Source of the DNA: Nocardiopsis_C rhodophaea
GTDB taxonomy: Bacteria; Actinomycetota; Actinomycetes; Streptosporangiales; Streptosporangiaceae
DNA: 64,000 nt
Direction: 5' to 3'
Assembly: GCF_039530945.1 (NCBI RefSeq)
Contig: NZ_BAAAPC010000006.1
Location: 223,013-287,012, forward strand
The notes beneath the pieces are model-generated. The model saw only the letters and a list, made by a program, of their open reading frames with translations. It ran no database searches and was not told the DNA's origin. Of this stretch, positions 36,849 through 46,025 are shown in pieces (position 1 is the stretch's first letter; the number at the start of each line of letters is the position of its first letter). The position numbers and the translations under genes were made by a program.

Positions 36849-39668
36849 TCAGTCGTGCTTCGTCAGGGCCGTACCGAGCGCCTCGCGGTACTCGCGGTAG
36901 CGGCCCAGCTCCTCTTCCAGCGGCGCGATGATCAGCTCATCGGCGATGGCCCGGACCTTCGCGGCACTGTCCCGCTCCACCTGGTCGCGCCGCTGGGTGG
37001 CAGCGACCGACACGAGGTTGCGACAGCCCACATCGGTCAGCCACCCCACGATGAGGGTCGCTCCGGCCACGGCACCGGCCAGGCCGAGGTAGGTGGGGTC
37101 GTCCAGGAGGGCGAAGCCCGTGAGGCCGCCCCCGATCCAGCTGGCGAGCAGCGTGCCGATCCAGGCCAGACCCGCTCCGGCCGTGCCCACCAGCGTGTAC
37201 TGCACGACCCGCACGATCTGCCACCACAGCGGGGTGTCCGCGGGGTCGGGGACGGTCTCGCTGATCGCGTTGCCCAGGCCGACCGGAAGGTCGCGGAGGT
37301 TGCTGCGGGCCGCGGCACGCAACCGCTTCGGCCACGGCGCGGGCAGGGAGCCGCCGACGCTGTCGGCGATCTCGGCGGTCGCGGTCTCGATTTCGGCCTG
37401 GTGGGCATCGACGGGACCGGCGACGCCGCGTTCGTCGTCGTCGCTGTGGAACCCCATCCGGATCGCGCGCAGCGGGTCCCGGCGGAGTTTGCGCGCCCAC
37501 CGCGTGACCGGCCAGCCCACACGCCTGCATCCGCGGCGCTCGTGTGCGGTCTCGGTGGTGTCGGCGATGGCGGAGACACCGCTCGCCGCCAGCAGGTCGG
37601 TGACCAGGCGCAGACGCCCCGCCTCGGAAACGCTCGGCGGCTCGGTGGAGCCCTGGTAGCGCTCGAAGCCCCCGATGACCTGGTCGAGGTCGGCGACGAG
37701 ACGGTCGATCAGCGCCCGGCGCTCGGTGACGGTCTCTATGAGGAGATCGCGCAGGCCACGGATGCCCTGGCCGGTGAGGACGGAGGTAGTGAGCACACGC
37801 GGCTGCACACCGGACTCGGTCTCCAGCAGCCGACGGAGATCGGTGAGGAGCTCCTCAAGCTCGTCGTGTTCGACCCGGTCGACCTGGTTGAGGACCGCCA
37901 CCGTGACCGCGCCGTATCCGGACATCTCCCGGAGGTAGCGGTGGTGCACGGCGGCGTCGGCGTACTTCTGCGGGTCGAGGACCCAGATCAGCAGGTCGGC
38001 GGCGCCGATGAGGCGGTCGGCCTCGGCGGTGTGCATGGCCCGGACGGAGTCGTGGTCCGGCAGGTCGAGCAGGATCAGCCCGCTGAGCTCGGAGTTGTCG
38101 GTGTCGAGCACGCTCGTCCGGGAGTGGCGGCACCGCGGCGGGACGCCGAGCCAGGTCAGCAGGCCGTCGGCGCCCTCGTTCCCCCAGACGCAGGCGTGCG
38201 CGGAGGAGGTGGTGGGCCGGGTGATGCCGACCCGGGAGAATTCGAGCCCGCACAGGGCGTTGAACAGCGACGACTTGCCGCTTCCGGTCCCGCCCGCGAG
38301 CGCGACGACCGTGTGGTCGCCGGAGAGGCGGAGCCGCGCACCCGCGTGGTCGAGGAGGTGTCGTGCACGCGCGATGAGGTCGGGATCGAAGTCGGCGCGG
38401 CCGATGGAGACGATCGTGGCCAGCGCGTCGAGGCGGGTGATCAGCTCTTCGCGCGTGGTGGCCGGCATGGGCTGCCACGGTTCGTTGGAGCTGACCTGGT
38501 ACTCGTCGTCATCGTCGTCGGCGGCCGACGTCCATGCGGGCCCGTCGTCGGCCCGCTCCCCGCCCGTCTTCGGGTGCGGCTCCTCGGCGGCGGCGTCCTC
38601 TGGCGCCTTCCCGGCCTCCTGGTCCATGGCCCTGAGGACATCCTCGGACAGTGCCGGGATCGGGCCGGTGCGGCGTCCGGCGATCTTCGAGGTGGCGTTG
38701 TCGGTCTCCGTCAGCGCGCCCACCCAGGCGGCCAGCTGGTCGGGGTCGTCGGGGTCGCCCCGCCTGCGGTGCGGGTCCGTCCCGTGGGCATCGGCGCGCT
38801 GGGCATGGTCGGCCGGGGGCCGCGGGGATTCGGCGTCGCCGCCGGGTTCGGACGAGGTCGCCGCGTGCCGCCTCGGGGCGGCGTGCCGACCGCCGCCGGC
38901 TGGACGCTCGGGGCGGGAGCCGTCCGCCCGATCAGCTCCGTGGCCGCTCTGGCTGTTCTGGTCGTTCTGGGTGTCGTGGCTGTCCTGCGTGCGCTGTCCG
39001 GTGGGGTGTGCCTCGACGTTGGCCGTCTCGGCGGCCTCCGCCGGACCCGCCGGGGCCGACGGATGGACGGCAGGCTGCGGACCGGTACCGGAGCGTGCGC
39101 CGCTGGCCGGTGCGGCGTCCGTGCGCCAGCCCGCGCTGTCGTCCGGGTCGGCGAGTAGGTCGGGGTTGGTCCGGCGCCGTGCGCGACCGTCGCCTGCGCG
39201 GTCGACGGCCCGGCGCAGTGACGGGTAGGCGCCCGATGTCGTCTCCTCGACCGGGGGTGCCCCGGCGGCGCTGGCCCCACCGGCGTCGCCCGTGGCGTCC
39301 TGGGCCTCCGCCTCCCCGGGGTGCTCGGACGACGGCTGGGCCTCGCCGTCGTCAGCGAGGGAGGGGTGCGGTCCGGACTGCATGTCGACGGCGCGGCGGA
39401 GCGCCGGGTAGGAGCGCGGCTCCGGCTCCGCCGGGCGGTTCGGCGGCCAGGCGTTTCCCGCCGGCGCCGCCCATCCGGCGTCCCTCCTGGCCTTGGCCGG
39501 GAGAACGTAGCCGGTCCACTGGTCGTCCCCGCGGGCACGGTGCGCGCTTTCGGGCGCCTCCGGTGCGTTCGGCGCGGTATCCGGGGCGGGGGACGCCCCG
39601 CTGTCGGCCTGGGGTTCCGCCACGTCTGGTTCCTCGTCGGCGTGAGCCGGGTTCCGCTGAGTCGTCAT
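36849..39668 (-). CDS. Dynamin-like GTPase, second of a tandem pair, long disordered N terminus
   Basis: A 939-residue protein. The first ~410 residues are low-complexity (Ala, Pro, Asp, Glu, His) and contain the short motif YPxLRRAVD twice (about residues 87 and 148). The GTPase domain follows: P-loop GGTGSGKSSL near residue 459, switch TTSS, DLPDHDS (G3) near 536 and NQVDRVEHDE (G4). Two hydrophobic helices near 826-880 (WIGTLLASWIGGG, AVAGATLIVGWL) suggest membrane insertion. It overlaps the preceding GTPase gene by 4 bp (ATGA). The pair resembles streptomycete DynA/DynB, which stabilise FtsZ rings in sporulation; assignment to A or B is not safe. Confidence 0.85.
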   Translation of the reverse strand: MTTQRNPAHADEEPDVAEPQADSGASPAPDTAPNAPEAPESAHRARGDDQWTGYVLPAKARRDAGWAAPAGNAWPPNRPAEPEPRSYPALRRAVDMQSGPHPSLADDGEAQPSSEHPGEAEAQDATGDAGGASAAGAPPVEETTSGAYPSLRRAVDRAGDGRARRRTNPDLLADPDDSAGWRTDAAPASGARSGTGPQPAVHPSAPAGPAEAAETANVEAHPTGQRTQDSHDTQNDQNSQSGHGADRADGSRPERPAGGGRHAAPRRHAATSSEPGGDAESPRPPADHAQRADAHGTDPHRRRGDPDDPDQLAAWVGALTETDNATSKIAGRRTGPIPALSEDVLRAMDQEAGKAPEDAAAEEPHPKTGGERADDGPAWTSAADDDDDEYQVSSNEPWQPMPATTREELITRLDALATIVSIGRADFDPDLIARARHLLDHAGARLRLSGDHTVVALAGGTGSGKSSLFNALCGLEFSRVGITRPTTSSAHACVWGNEGADGLLTWLGVPPRCRHSRTSVLDTDNSELSGLILLDLPDHDSVRAMHTAEADRLIGAADLLIWVLDPQKYADAAVHHRYLREMSGYGAVTVAVLNQVDRVEHDELEELLTDLRRLLETESGVQPRVLTTSVLTGQGIRGLRDLLIETVTERRALIDRLVADLDQVIGGFERYQGSTEPPSVSEAGRLRLVTDLLAASGVSAIADTTETAHERRGCRRVGWPVTRWARKLRRDPLRAIRMGFHSDDDERGVAGPVDAHQAEIETATAEIADSVGGSLPAPWPKRLRAAARSNLRDLPVGLGNAISETVPDPADTPLWWQIVRVVQYTLVGTAGAGLAWIGTLLASWIGGGLTGFALLDDPTYLGLAGAVAGATLIVGWLTDVGCRNLVSVAATQRRDQVERDSAAKVRAIADELIIAPLEEELGRYREYREALGTALTKHD

Positions 39669-41521
39669 CGCGCAATCTCAAGGTCGTACGTGGCCTGGTT
39701 CAGCTTGGCGGCGTCGGCTTCGTGGGGCAGACCCGCGGCGGTGAGTGCGTCGGTGAAGCCCGTGCGCTGGTTGTTCAGCAGCTCGGTGACGCACCGCTGC
39801 AGGTCGTCTCGTGCCATCGTGCCAATGTTACGCAGCGATTCGGCTCCGAAGAGCCCTTTCAGCAATCGCTGTGGAGAGGGCCCCCCGGAACGCGGTGTCG
39901 TCGACTCCACCGACGCGTATCCCAGCAGGTCGACGATGAGGACGAGGGTGAACGCGGTGGGATCGAAGGTGACAAACCGGGCGACGGATCGCTTGGTGGC
40001 GCCGTCGGCGGCGACCATGTCCGTCACGCGTTGCTGCCAGCCCGAAATCGCCTCACGCACGCGGCGCGCCAGGTCGCCGGTCGAGTCGTCGCCCCGGGCG
40101 GACTCCGCGAGCGCACCCGCGCCGGGAACCTCCTCCCACCGCTCGGTGACCTGCTCGGCGGCGCGCTCGGCCGCGGACACGATGAGCGCCTGCAGGCTGT
40201 CGCGCACCGCGGCCTGCAGGGCGTTCACGCGTGCGGCGGCGTCGTCGGACGTCTTCGCCTTGCGCTTGCCGCGGATCCGCATCGTGCGGGCGAGTTCGCC
40301 GCTGGCCGCGATGTCCTGCCAGCGGGCCAGCAGGTTGCCGCGCAGCAGTGATCCGTCCTGGACGGAGCGTCCGACGTCGGAGATCGCGGTGGCGTAGGCG
40401 GTGTTCACCGCCTTCTCCAGGAGCCGTCCGACCTCCACCTGCCGCTCGACCTGCTTGGCCAGCTCGGGGACCCGGGTGCGGAAGCTGTCGATGACGCCGA
40501 TGAAGGTGCGCCGGGAGACGCGGTCGCGCTGGGCGAGGTCGCCCGCGACGTCGGCGAGGTAGTCGCGGATCCGGTCGGCGGTGTTGGCGGTGAAGCGCTC
40601 GCCCGCGATCTGGTCGGTCTCGGGGATGTGGAAGCGGGCCGCGTTGCCGAGGCCGTTAGCGTCCAGCATCGCGCCGAAGTGCTCGGTCAGCTGCTGGCTC
40701 CCGCGCTCGGGCACGCGTGAGAGCACCACCGCCAGTGATGTGTCCCGATCCCGGGCGACCTGCAGGAACTCCCACACCCGGGCGTCGGCGTAGCGGCGGC
40801 TCGTGGTGACGAACACCCACAGGTCGGCCGCGTCCAGGAACTTCGAGGCGAATTCGTGGTGCGCCGCGACCGCGGAGTCGACGTCGGGGGTGTCCAGCAG
40901 GGCGACCCCCTCCGGCATGCACTCGCTGGCGGCCAGCACCAGCATGCCGTCCTTGCCCGGCATTGCCAGCCCCTCCTGGCGGACGCGCGGCAGCGTGGGC
41001 AGGAACGAGGACTCGTTGAACCAGTCGACATCGGCCGGGTTGCAGGCCAGCACCGGGCTGTTGGTGGTCGGGCGGCGCACGCCGGTGGTGGTGACCTGCT
41101 CACCGACCAGGCTGTTGACGAGGGTGGACTTTCCGGCACCGGTAGAGCCGGCGACGGCGATCAGCAGAGGGGTGTCGGGGCGGCGGACGCGCGGCAGCAC
41201 GTAGTCGTCGAGCTGGTGCAGGACGTCAGCGCGCGCCATCTCGCCCTCGGCGGCGCCGGGCAGGCCCTCGGCGAAGCCGATGTCCCGGATGGTGGTACGC
41301 AGCCCCTCCAGGACTTTTTCGAATCTGCTGTCGTCGGCGACCGCTCCACGATGCTTGGCCTTGGAGGGGACGGGGGACCGAGCACGCTCATGCCGACCGG
41401 GCGTGCTCCGCTTCGGGGCCGAGGCCGGCCCTGCTTTCGTTTCGCCTGACCCTGTCGATTCCGGCGCAGCAGGCGGCCGGGGCATAGCGCTTCCGCCCTT
41501 CTCATCGGTATTCGCGGTCAC
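39665..41521 (-). CDS. Dynamin-like GTPase, first of a tandem pair
   Basis: A 618-residue GTPase. The P-loop GSTGAGKSTL is near residue 125, the switch threonines in TTTGVRRPTTNSP, G3 DTPDVDS near 211, and LSRVPERG in place of a canonical NKxD. The C-terminal half is helical with one moderately hydrophobic segment (AFTLVLIVDLLGY). GTG 41521 overlaps the cysG-like stop by 4 bp (GTGA), implying translational coupling; ATG 41485 with AAGGGCGGAAG upstream is the alternative. Its stop overlaps the start of the second GTPase. Septation or membrane remodelling is inferred from the DynA/DynB parallel. Confidence 0.83.
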   Translation of the reverse strand: MTANTDEKGGSAMPRPPAAPESTGSGETKAGPASAPKRSTPGRHERARSPVPSKAKHRGAVADDSRFEKVLEGLRTTIRDIGFAEGLPGAAEGEMARADVLHQLDDYVLPRVRRPDTPLLIAVAGSTGAGKSTLVNSLVGEQVTTTGVRRPTTNSPVLACNPADVDWFNESSFLPTLPRVRQEGLAMPGKDGMLVLAASECMPEGVALLDTPDVDSAVAAHHEFASKFLDAADLWVFVTTSRRYADARVWEFLQVARDRDTSLAVVLSRVPERGSQQLTEHFGAMLDANGLGNAARFHIPETDQIAGERFTANTADRIRDYLADVAGDLAQRDRVSRRTFIGVIDSFRTRVPELAKQVERQVEVGRLLEKAVNTAYATAISDVGRSVQDGSLLRGNLLARWQDIAASGELARTMRIRGKRKAKTSDDAAARVNALQAAVRDSLQALIVSAAERAAEQVTERWEEVPGAGALAESARGDDSTGDLARRVREAISGWQQRVTDMVAADGATKRSVARFVTFDPTAFTLVLIVDLLGYASVESTTPRSGGPSPQRLLKGLFGAESLRNIGTMARDDLQRCVTELLNNQRTGFTDALTAAGLPHEADAAKLNQATYDLEIAR

Positions 41522-42822
41522 CTGATCCGGTTCCCCTCGGGGGATTCGTCGCTGCCGGAGCCGTCCGTCCGCACACGCGGCTCACCCGGTCCCTGGTGCA
41601 GTATGTCAAGTTCCCGGGCCGCATCCACCACTTCTCCGATGACGATGATGGCCGGGGGGCGCATTCCGGAGTCCGCGACCACCTGCGCGACCGTGCCGAG
41701 CGTCGCCGTCACCGTCCGCTGCGTGGGCAGGGTGGCGTCCTGGATCACGGCGACGGGGGTGTCGGCGGCGCGCCCGTGAGCGGTCAGAGAAGCAGCGATA
41801 GCGCCGATGCGTTCCACCCCCATGAGTACCACGAGGGTTCCGTTCTGCCGTGCGAGCCCAGCCCAGTCGACGGTGGAGCGCGGGTCGTCCGGGGCGACGT
41901 GCGCGGAGACGACGTGCAGGTCCTGTGCGACGCCGCGGTGGGTGGGCGGGATGCCCGCGCTCGCGGGTCCGGCGAGCGCGCTGGTCACGCCGGGGACGAT
42001 AGTGACCGGGACACCGGCCGCCGCGCAGGCCGCCGCTTCCTCGCCGCCGCGGCCGAAGAGGAAGGAATCGCCGCCCTTGAGCCGCACGACGAACCGTCCT
42101 TCGAGCGCGCGCTCGACGAGGATTCGGTTGATCTCGTCCTGCTTCATGGAGCGGCCGTAGGGGATCTTGGCGGCATCGACGATCTCGACGTCGGCCGGCA
42201 GTCGGTCGAGCAGGGAGGTGGGGGCGAGGCGGTCGACCACGACGACGTCGGCCTGGGAGAGCAGTTGGCTGCCGCGGACGGTGATCAGACCGGGATCGCC
42301 GGGGCCGCCACCGACCAGGGCGACGCCGCGCAGCGGTTCGCGGCCGCGGCGCGCGTCCAGCGTTCCGTCGGACAGCCCCTCGGTGACGGCGTCGCGCAGT
42401 CCGGCCGCCCGGCGGGGATCGCCGTTGGCCACCACGCCCACGGTCACGTCGCCCACGGTGCCTGTGGCGGGTGTCCACGCGGTAGCGGCGTGCCGGTCGT
42501 CGGCGCGTACGCACCACAGTCGGGCCGCTTCGGCCTCCTCGGCGACGGCGCTGTTGACCTCGGGGACATCGGTGGCGGCGTGGACGAGCCAGAACGCGCC
42601 GAGGCGCCCGTCACGCAGGTCACCCGGTTCGAAGCCGCGCTGGTGCCAGGTGATGCGGCCGGAGGAGGCGAGGTCCTCCAGTGCCGCCGTGACCTCGGGC
42701 GCGATCACGGTCACCTTCGCCCCCGCCTCAAGGAGATTGGGGACCCGGCGTTGGGCGACGCGGCCGCCTCCGACGACCAAGACGTCGCGCCCGTTCATGC
42801 GCAAGCCGAGAAGATACGTCAC
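41518..42822 (-). CDS. cysG: Siroheme synthase: precorrin-2 dehydrogenase fused to uroporphyrinogen-III C-methyltransferase
   Basis: A 434-residue CysG-type fusion. Residues 1-165 are the NAD-dependent precorrin-2 dehydrogenase/ferrochelatase part, starting GRDVLVVGGGRVAQRR. From about 166 the SUMT domain follows: LVGGGPGDPGLITVRG, VVDRLAP, RLKGGDSFLFGRGGEE and GVTSALAGPASAGIP. It makes precorrin-2, the branch point to siroheme and cobalamin. GTG 42822 has a perfect GGAGGT 8 nt upstream. The bacterial C-terminal tail is unusually long and polar. Downstream it overlaps the first dynamin-like gene by 4 bp, an odd pairing. Confidence 0.92.
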   Translation of the reverse strand: MTYLLGLRMNGRDVLVVGGGRVAQRRVPNLLEAGAKVTVIAPEVTAALEDLASSGRITWHQRGFEPGDLRDGRLGAFWLVHAATDVPEVNSAVAEEAEAARLWCVRADDRHAATAWTPATGTVGDVTVGVVANGDPRRAAGLRDAVTEGLSDGTLDARRGREPLRGVALVGGGPGDPGLITVRGSQLLSQADVVVVDRLAPTSLLDRLPADVEIVDAAKIPYGRSMKQDEINRILVERALEGRFVVRLKGGDSFLFGRGGEEAAACAAAGVPVTIVPGVTSALAGPASAGIPPTHRGVAQDLHVVSAHVAPDDPRSTVDWAGLARQNGTLVVLMGVERIGAIAASLTAHGRAADTPVAVIQDATLPTQRTVTATLGTVAQVVADSGMRPPAIIVIGEVVDAARELDILHQGPGEPRVRTDGSGSDESPEGNRIR

Positions 42823-43400
42823 CTGGGCTGACCTCCAGATCTGCGACCGTGTCCGAACGCGGGCCACAACACGCCCGGGCCTGGTCGATCCGAATCCCCG
42901 CGATCGCTCCCCGGCGCCGTTCGCCCCCTGATCCGGCACGTGTCCCGCTGTTCCATCCGCATCCGTACTCGACAGTGAGGCGGGATGCGTCAATGCCCCA
43001 AAAAATACCGTGTCAAACCGGGGTTTCGCCCGCGCTCCCCCACATAACGCACGTCCGCGCCGTGCGGCGATCGCGGTATCGGTCCCCGATGTCTTTGTCA
43101 TAACAGCATGGCCGAAACACGGCGTAACCGGCCACCCACATGACGACGCGATCACCACGCCGCGTACGCCCACAGCCGCGAGCGGACCCGCCGCGGGCGG
43201 ACAGGACACCCGCCCGGCGGCCGCCCCGCATCTCCCCGAGCGGACTACGACGACCTGCCAAAACGCCCTTAAAGACGCGACGCGGGGCGGCGCGGCGATC
43301 ACCTATCGGTCGCGCCGCGCCTCCCCGCGGGATCGGCCGGAAATGGCACGGGAACACGGCCTCGCCGTGCGGTCCACAGTCCTTCCGGCGCTCCTGTCGC
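42823..43400. other. Intergenic region between cysG-like gene and bluB-cobT
   Basis: This 578-bp stretch lies upstream of the cysG-like start (minus strand) and past the end of bluB-cobT. Apart from the hairpin at 43282-43328 I see no gene and no riboswitch. TTGACA at 43011-43016 (minus strand) may belong to a promoter for cysG and the dynamin genes, but no matching -10 is clear. Confidence 0.5.
43282..43328 (-). terminator. Probable terminator of bluB-cobT
   Basis: GCGGGG and GGCGCGGC (43282-43287, 43289-43296) pair with GCCGCGCC and CCCCGC (43314-43321, 43323-43328): 14 bp with one mismatch and a 17-nt loop, about 75 bp past the bluB-cobT stop. Confidence 0.55.
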
Positions 43401-45830
43401 CTACGTCCGCTCGGACACCCCGGCGGAGTCGAAGGTGGCGACGTCGCGCAGCGCGCGGGCCGCCCCCTGGAGCAGCGGGAGCGCGAGCAGCGCACCCGAG
43501 CCCTCGCCCAGGCGCATCTCCAGGTCGACCAGGGGATGCAGACCGAGGTGCTCCAGCGCCACGCTGTGCCCCGGCTCGGCCGAACGGTGCCCGGCGAAGC
43601 AGGCGTGGTGCACCTCGGGCGCGATGGCCGATGCCGCGAGGGCGGCGGCACCGGAGATCACTCCGTCGAGCAGCACCGGCACCCGGAGGGCGGCGGCGCC
43701 GAGGATGAAACCGGTGAGGGCGGCGTGCTCCAGACCGCCCACCGCTGCGAGCACGCCGACCGGATCGTGGGACTCGACCGCGTTGACCGCCAGCGCGCGG
43801 CGGACCACCTCGATCTTGTGCTCGTGCATAGCGTCGTCCACGCCCGTACCGCGCCCGGTCACATCGGCCGGGTCGACACCGGTGAAGGCGGCGATCAGCG
43901 CGGCGGAGGGGGTCGTGTTGGCGATACCCATGTCACCGGTGATCAGGCAGCGGTTGCCCGCCGAGGTCAGGTCGCGGGCGACCTCGATCCCCGCCTCGAT
44001 CGCGAATTCGGCCTGCGTGCGGGTCATGGCCGGTCCCCGGGAGATGTCGGCGGTGCCGCGGGCGACCTTGCGCGGCAGCAGACCCGGGACCGTGGGCAGG
44101 TCGCCGGCGACGCCCACGTCCACCACGGTCACCTCGGCGCCGACCTGCTCGGCGAAGACGTTGGCGACGGCGCCCCCGGCAAGGAAGTTCTGCACCATCT
44201 GCCCGGTGACCTCCTGCGGCCAGGAGGTCACCCCCTGAGCGTGCACGCCGTGGTCGCCGGCGAAGATCGCGACGGCGGCGGGCTCGGGGATCGGCGGCGG
44301 GCACTCACCCGTCAGTCCCGCGAGCCGGACCGAGACCTCCTGCAGCTCGCCGAGCGCACCCGGCGGCACGGTCATGCGGGAATGCCGGTCCTCCGCCTCC
44401 CGCACGGCACGCTGGTTGAGGGGGCCGATGGCTGCGATGGTCTCCTCCAGCAGGCTCGTCGGCTCTTCGCCGGGCAGTCCGCGCCGCCCGTAGTTATCGC
44501 GGTGGACGGCCCAGGAAAGCGGACGACGCTGGGCCCACCCTCCCAGGGCGAGTTCCGGCTCCGGGGGGAAGTCCTCTACGTAGCCGACACACAGGTACGC
44601 CACGACCTGCAGGTGCGGTGGAAGGTCGAGGGCGGCCGCGAGGTCGCGCTCGTCGAAGAAGCTCACCCAGCCGACCCCGACGCCCTCGGCGCGGGCGGCC
44701 AGCCACAGGTTCTGCACGGCCAGCGCCGTGGAGTAGGTGGCGGTCTGCGGTTGCGCGTGCCGCCCCAGGGTGTGCCGCCCGCCGCGCGTCGGGTCGACGG
44801 TGACGACGACGTTGATCGGAGTGTCCAGGATGGCCTCGACCTTGAGCCCGGAGAACGCGCGGGCGCGGGCGGCCGGGAGCGCGCGGGCGTATTCCTCGCG
44901 CTGGGCCTGCGCCAGCTCCTGGACGCGCGTGCGCACCTCGGGGTCCTGCACGATGAGGAAGTCCCACGGCTGGGAGAAGCCGACCGACGGCGCCATGTGC
45001 GCGGCGCTGAGGATGCGCGTGAGGACCTCGTCGGGCACGGGGTCGGGGCGGAAGCCCATGCGGACGTCGCGGCGTTCGCGGATCGCGCGGTAGACCGCGT
45101 CGCGCTCCGCGTCGGCGTAGGTGTGCGGGTCGGGGACCGCCGGTGCTCCCCGCTGTGGCGTGTCGGACGGCGACAGCCCCTTGGGCTCGGTCTGCGGCGC
45201 GAACGGAGGCTGGGGCGACGGTTCGGCGCGCTCCCCATACGCGGCCGGATCGGCCGCCGGAGCATCGACGGAGGTCGCGGGAACGCGGTCGGGACCGCCT
45301 CCTCGCAGCGGGATGACGTTCGGTTCCAAAGGGGGTTCCGTTTCCTGTCCGGTTTCCTGATGCGGTTCGGCCGTGGAGGCCGTAGGCGTGGTCGGGGGCG
45401 GAGGCTCCGGATCGGAGGCGGCGGCCGACGTCGTCGACGGTGATTCCCGCTCCGGCGAGGGAGCGGGATCGGCGGACGTGGCGGCGGAGGCGGTGGCCCC
45501 GTCGGCGGAGTCCGCCTCCGGCTGCGGCGTTGGCTCGGACGCCGGCTGCGGCGTCACCGCGGGTTCGGGCCTGGCGAAGGGGCCGCGCGCGGGCTGCCGT
45601 TTCTCCGGTGTGTGGAACGGATTGGGTCGCGGTCCGGGTCCTCCGGAACCTGGTACGGGCCCGGGCGGCGCCCCCGCGCCCCGGCCCGCCTCCGGGAGAC
45701 CGTCGAGCAGTCCCCGCGCGGTCGCCTCACGGGCCCCGCGCGGGATCTCACGGCCGGGACGACGAGCGGAGTCCCGCTTGTCCTTGGCTCCCCGTCGTCC
45801 GGGATAGCGGCGCTTGTCGTCACCGGTCAT
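43401..45830 (-). CDS. Fusion: BluB-like DMB synthase and CobT phosphoribosyltransferase
   Basis: An 809-residue three-part protein. Residues 1-235 are Pro/Ala/Glu-rich and disordered. About 238-445 is a BluB nitroreductase-fold domain (RRDVRMGFRPDPVP, MAPSVGFSQPWDF, GWVSFFDERDLA), which makes 5,6-dimethylbenzimidazole from FMNH2 and O2. About 458-806 is CobT (FAGDHGVHAQGVTSWPQEV, GDMGIANTTPSAAL, GRGTGVDD), which couples that base to nicotinate mononucleotide. One chain thus makes and activates the lower ligand of cobalamin. ATG 45830 has GGAGG 6 nt upstream and overlaps a short upstream frame. Length without the tail equals BluB plus CobT. Confidence 0.9.
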   Translation of the reverse strand: MTGDDKRRYPGRRGAKDKRDSARRPGREIPRGAREATARGLLDGLPEAGRGAGAPPGPVPGSGGPGPRPNPFHTPEKRQPARGPFARPEPAVTPQPASEPTPQPEADSADGATASAATSADPAPSPERESPSTTSAAASDPEPPPPTTPTASTAEPHQETGQETEPPLEPNVIPLRGGGPDRVPATSVDAPAADPAAYGERAEPSPQPPFAPQTEPKGLSPSDTPQRGAPAVPDPHTYADAERDAVYRAIRERRDVRMGFRPDPVPDEVLTRILSAAHMAPSVGFSQPWDFLIVQDPEVRTRVQELAQAQREEYARALPAARARAFSGLKVEAILDTPINVVVTVDPTRGGRHTLGRHAQPQTATYSTALAVQNLWLAARAEGVGVGWVSFFDERDLAAALDLPPHLQVVAYLCVGYVEDFPPEPELALGGWAQRRPLSWAVHRDNYGRRGLPGEEPTSLLEETIAAIGPLNQRAVREAEDRHSRMTVPPGALGELQEVSVRLAGLTGECPPPIPEPAAVAIFAGDHGVHAQGVTSWPQEVTGQMVQNFLAGGAVANVFAEQVGAEVTVVDVGVAGDLPTVPGLLPRKVARGTADISRGPAMTRTQAEFAIEAGIEVARDLTSAGNRCLITGDMGIANTTPSAALIAAFTGVDPADVTGRGTGVDDAMHEHKIEVVRRALAVNAVESHDPVGVLAAVGGLEHAALTGFILGAAALRVPVLLDGVISGAAALAASAIAPEVHHACFAGHRSAEPGHSVALEHLGLHPLVDLEMRLGEGSGALLALPLLQGAARALRDVATFDSAGVSERT

Positions 45831-45892
45831 GATGTTCCTCCGGCGGAACCGGCCACGGCACCGCCCCAGCCGGTCGCGTGTCTCTTCGGCAT
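45827..45892 (-). CDS. Possible 21-residue leader peptide overlapping bluB-cobT
   Basis: A short frame, MPKRHATGWGGAVAGSAGGTS (split here: MPKRHATGWG, then GAVAGSAGGTS), starts at ATG 45892 with AAGGGGGAG 3 nt upstream. It ends in a TGA that overlaps the bluB-cobT ATG by 4 bp (ATGA). The architecture suggests translational coupling. No family is known to me and the spacing of the ribosome site is short, so it could be chance. Confidence 0.35.
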   Translation of the reverse strand: MPKRHATGWGGAVAGSAGGTS

Positions 45893-46025
45893 GTACTCCC
45901 CCTTAGTCACCGGCGCCGAGGTCTCCTTCTCCCCCAGGCACGTCCGGTCCTCGGCTCCGCACTCGTCCATTCGAGATCATCATCAGCGGGCACCGGACAC
46001 AAGACGCTTTTTGCCTCCAACTCGG

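Noticed and set aside
45905..45930. GGAGACC on the minus strand before bluB-cobT, resembling the 3' B12 box
   Set aside because: The aptamer core (GGTG with AAnCC and CACTGT) is not found upstream; only the riboswitch before cbiM is complete.
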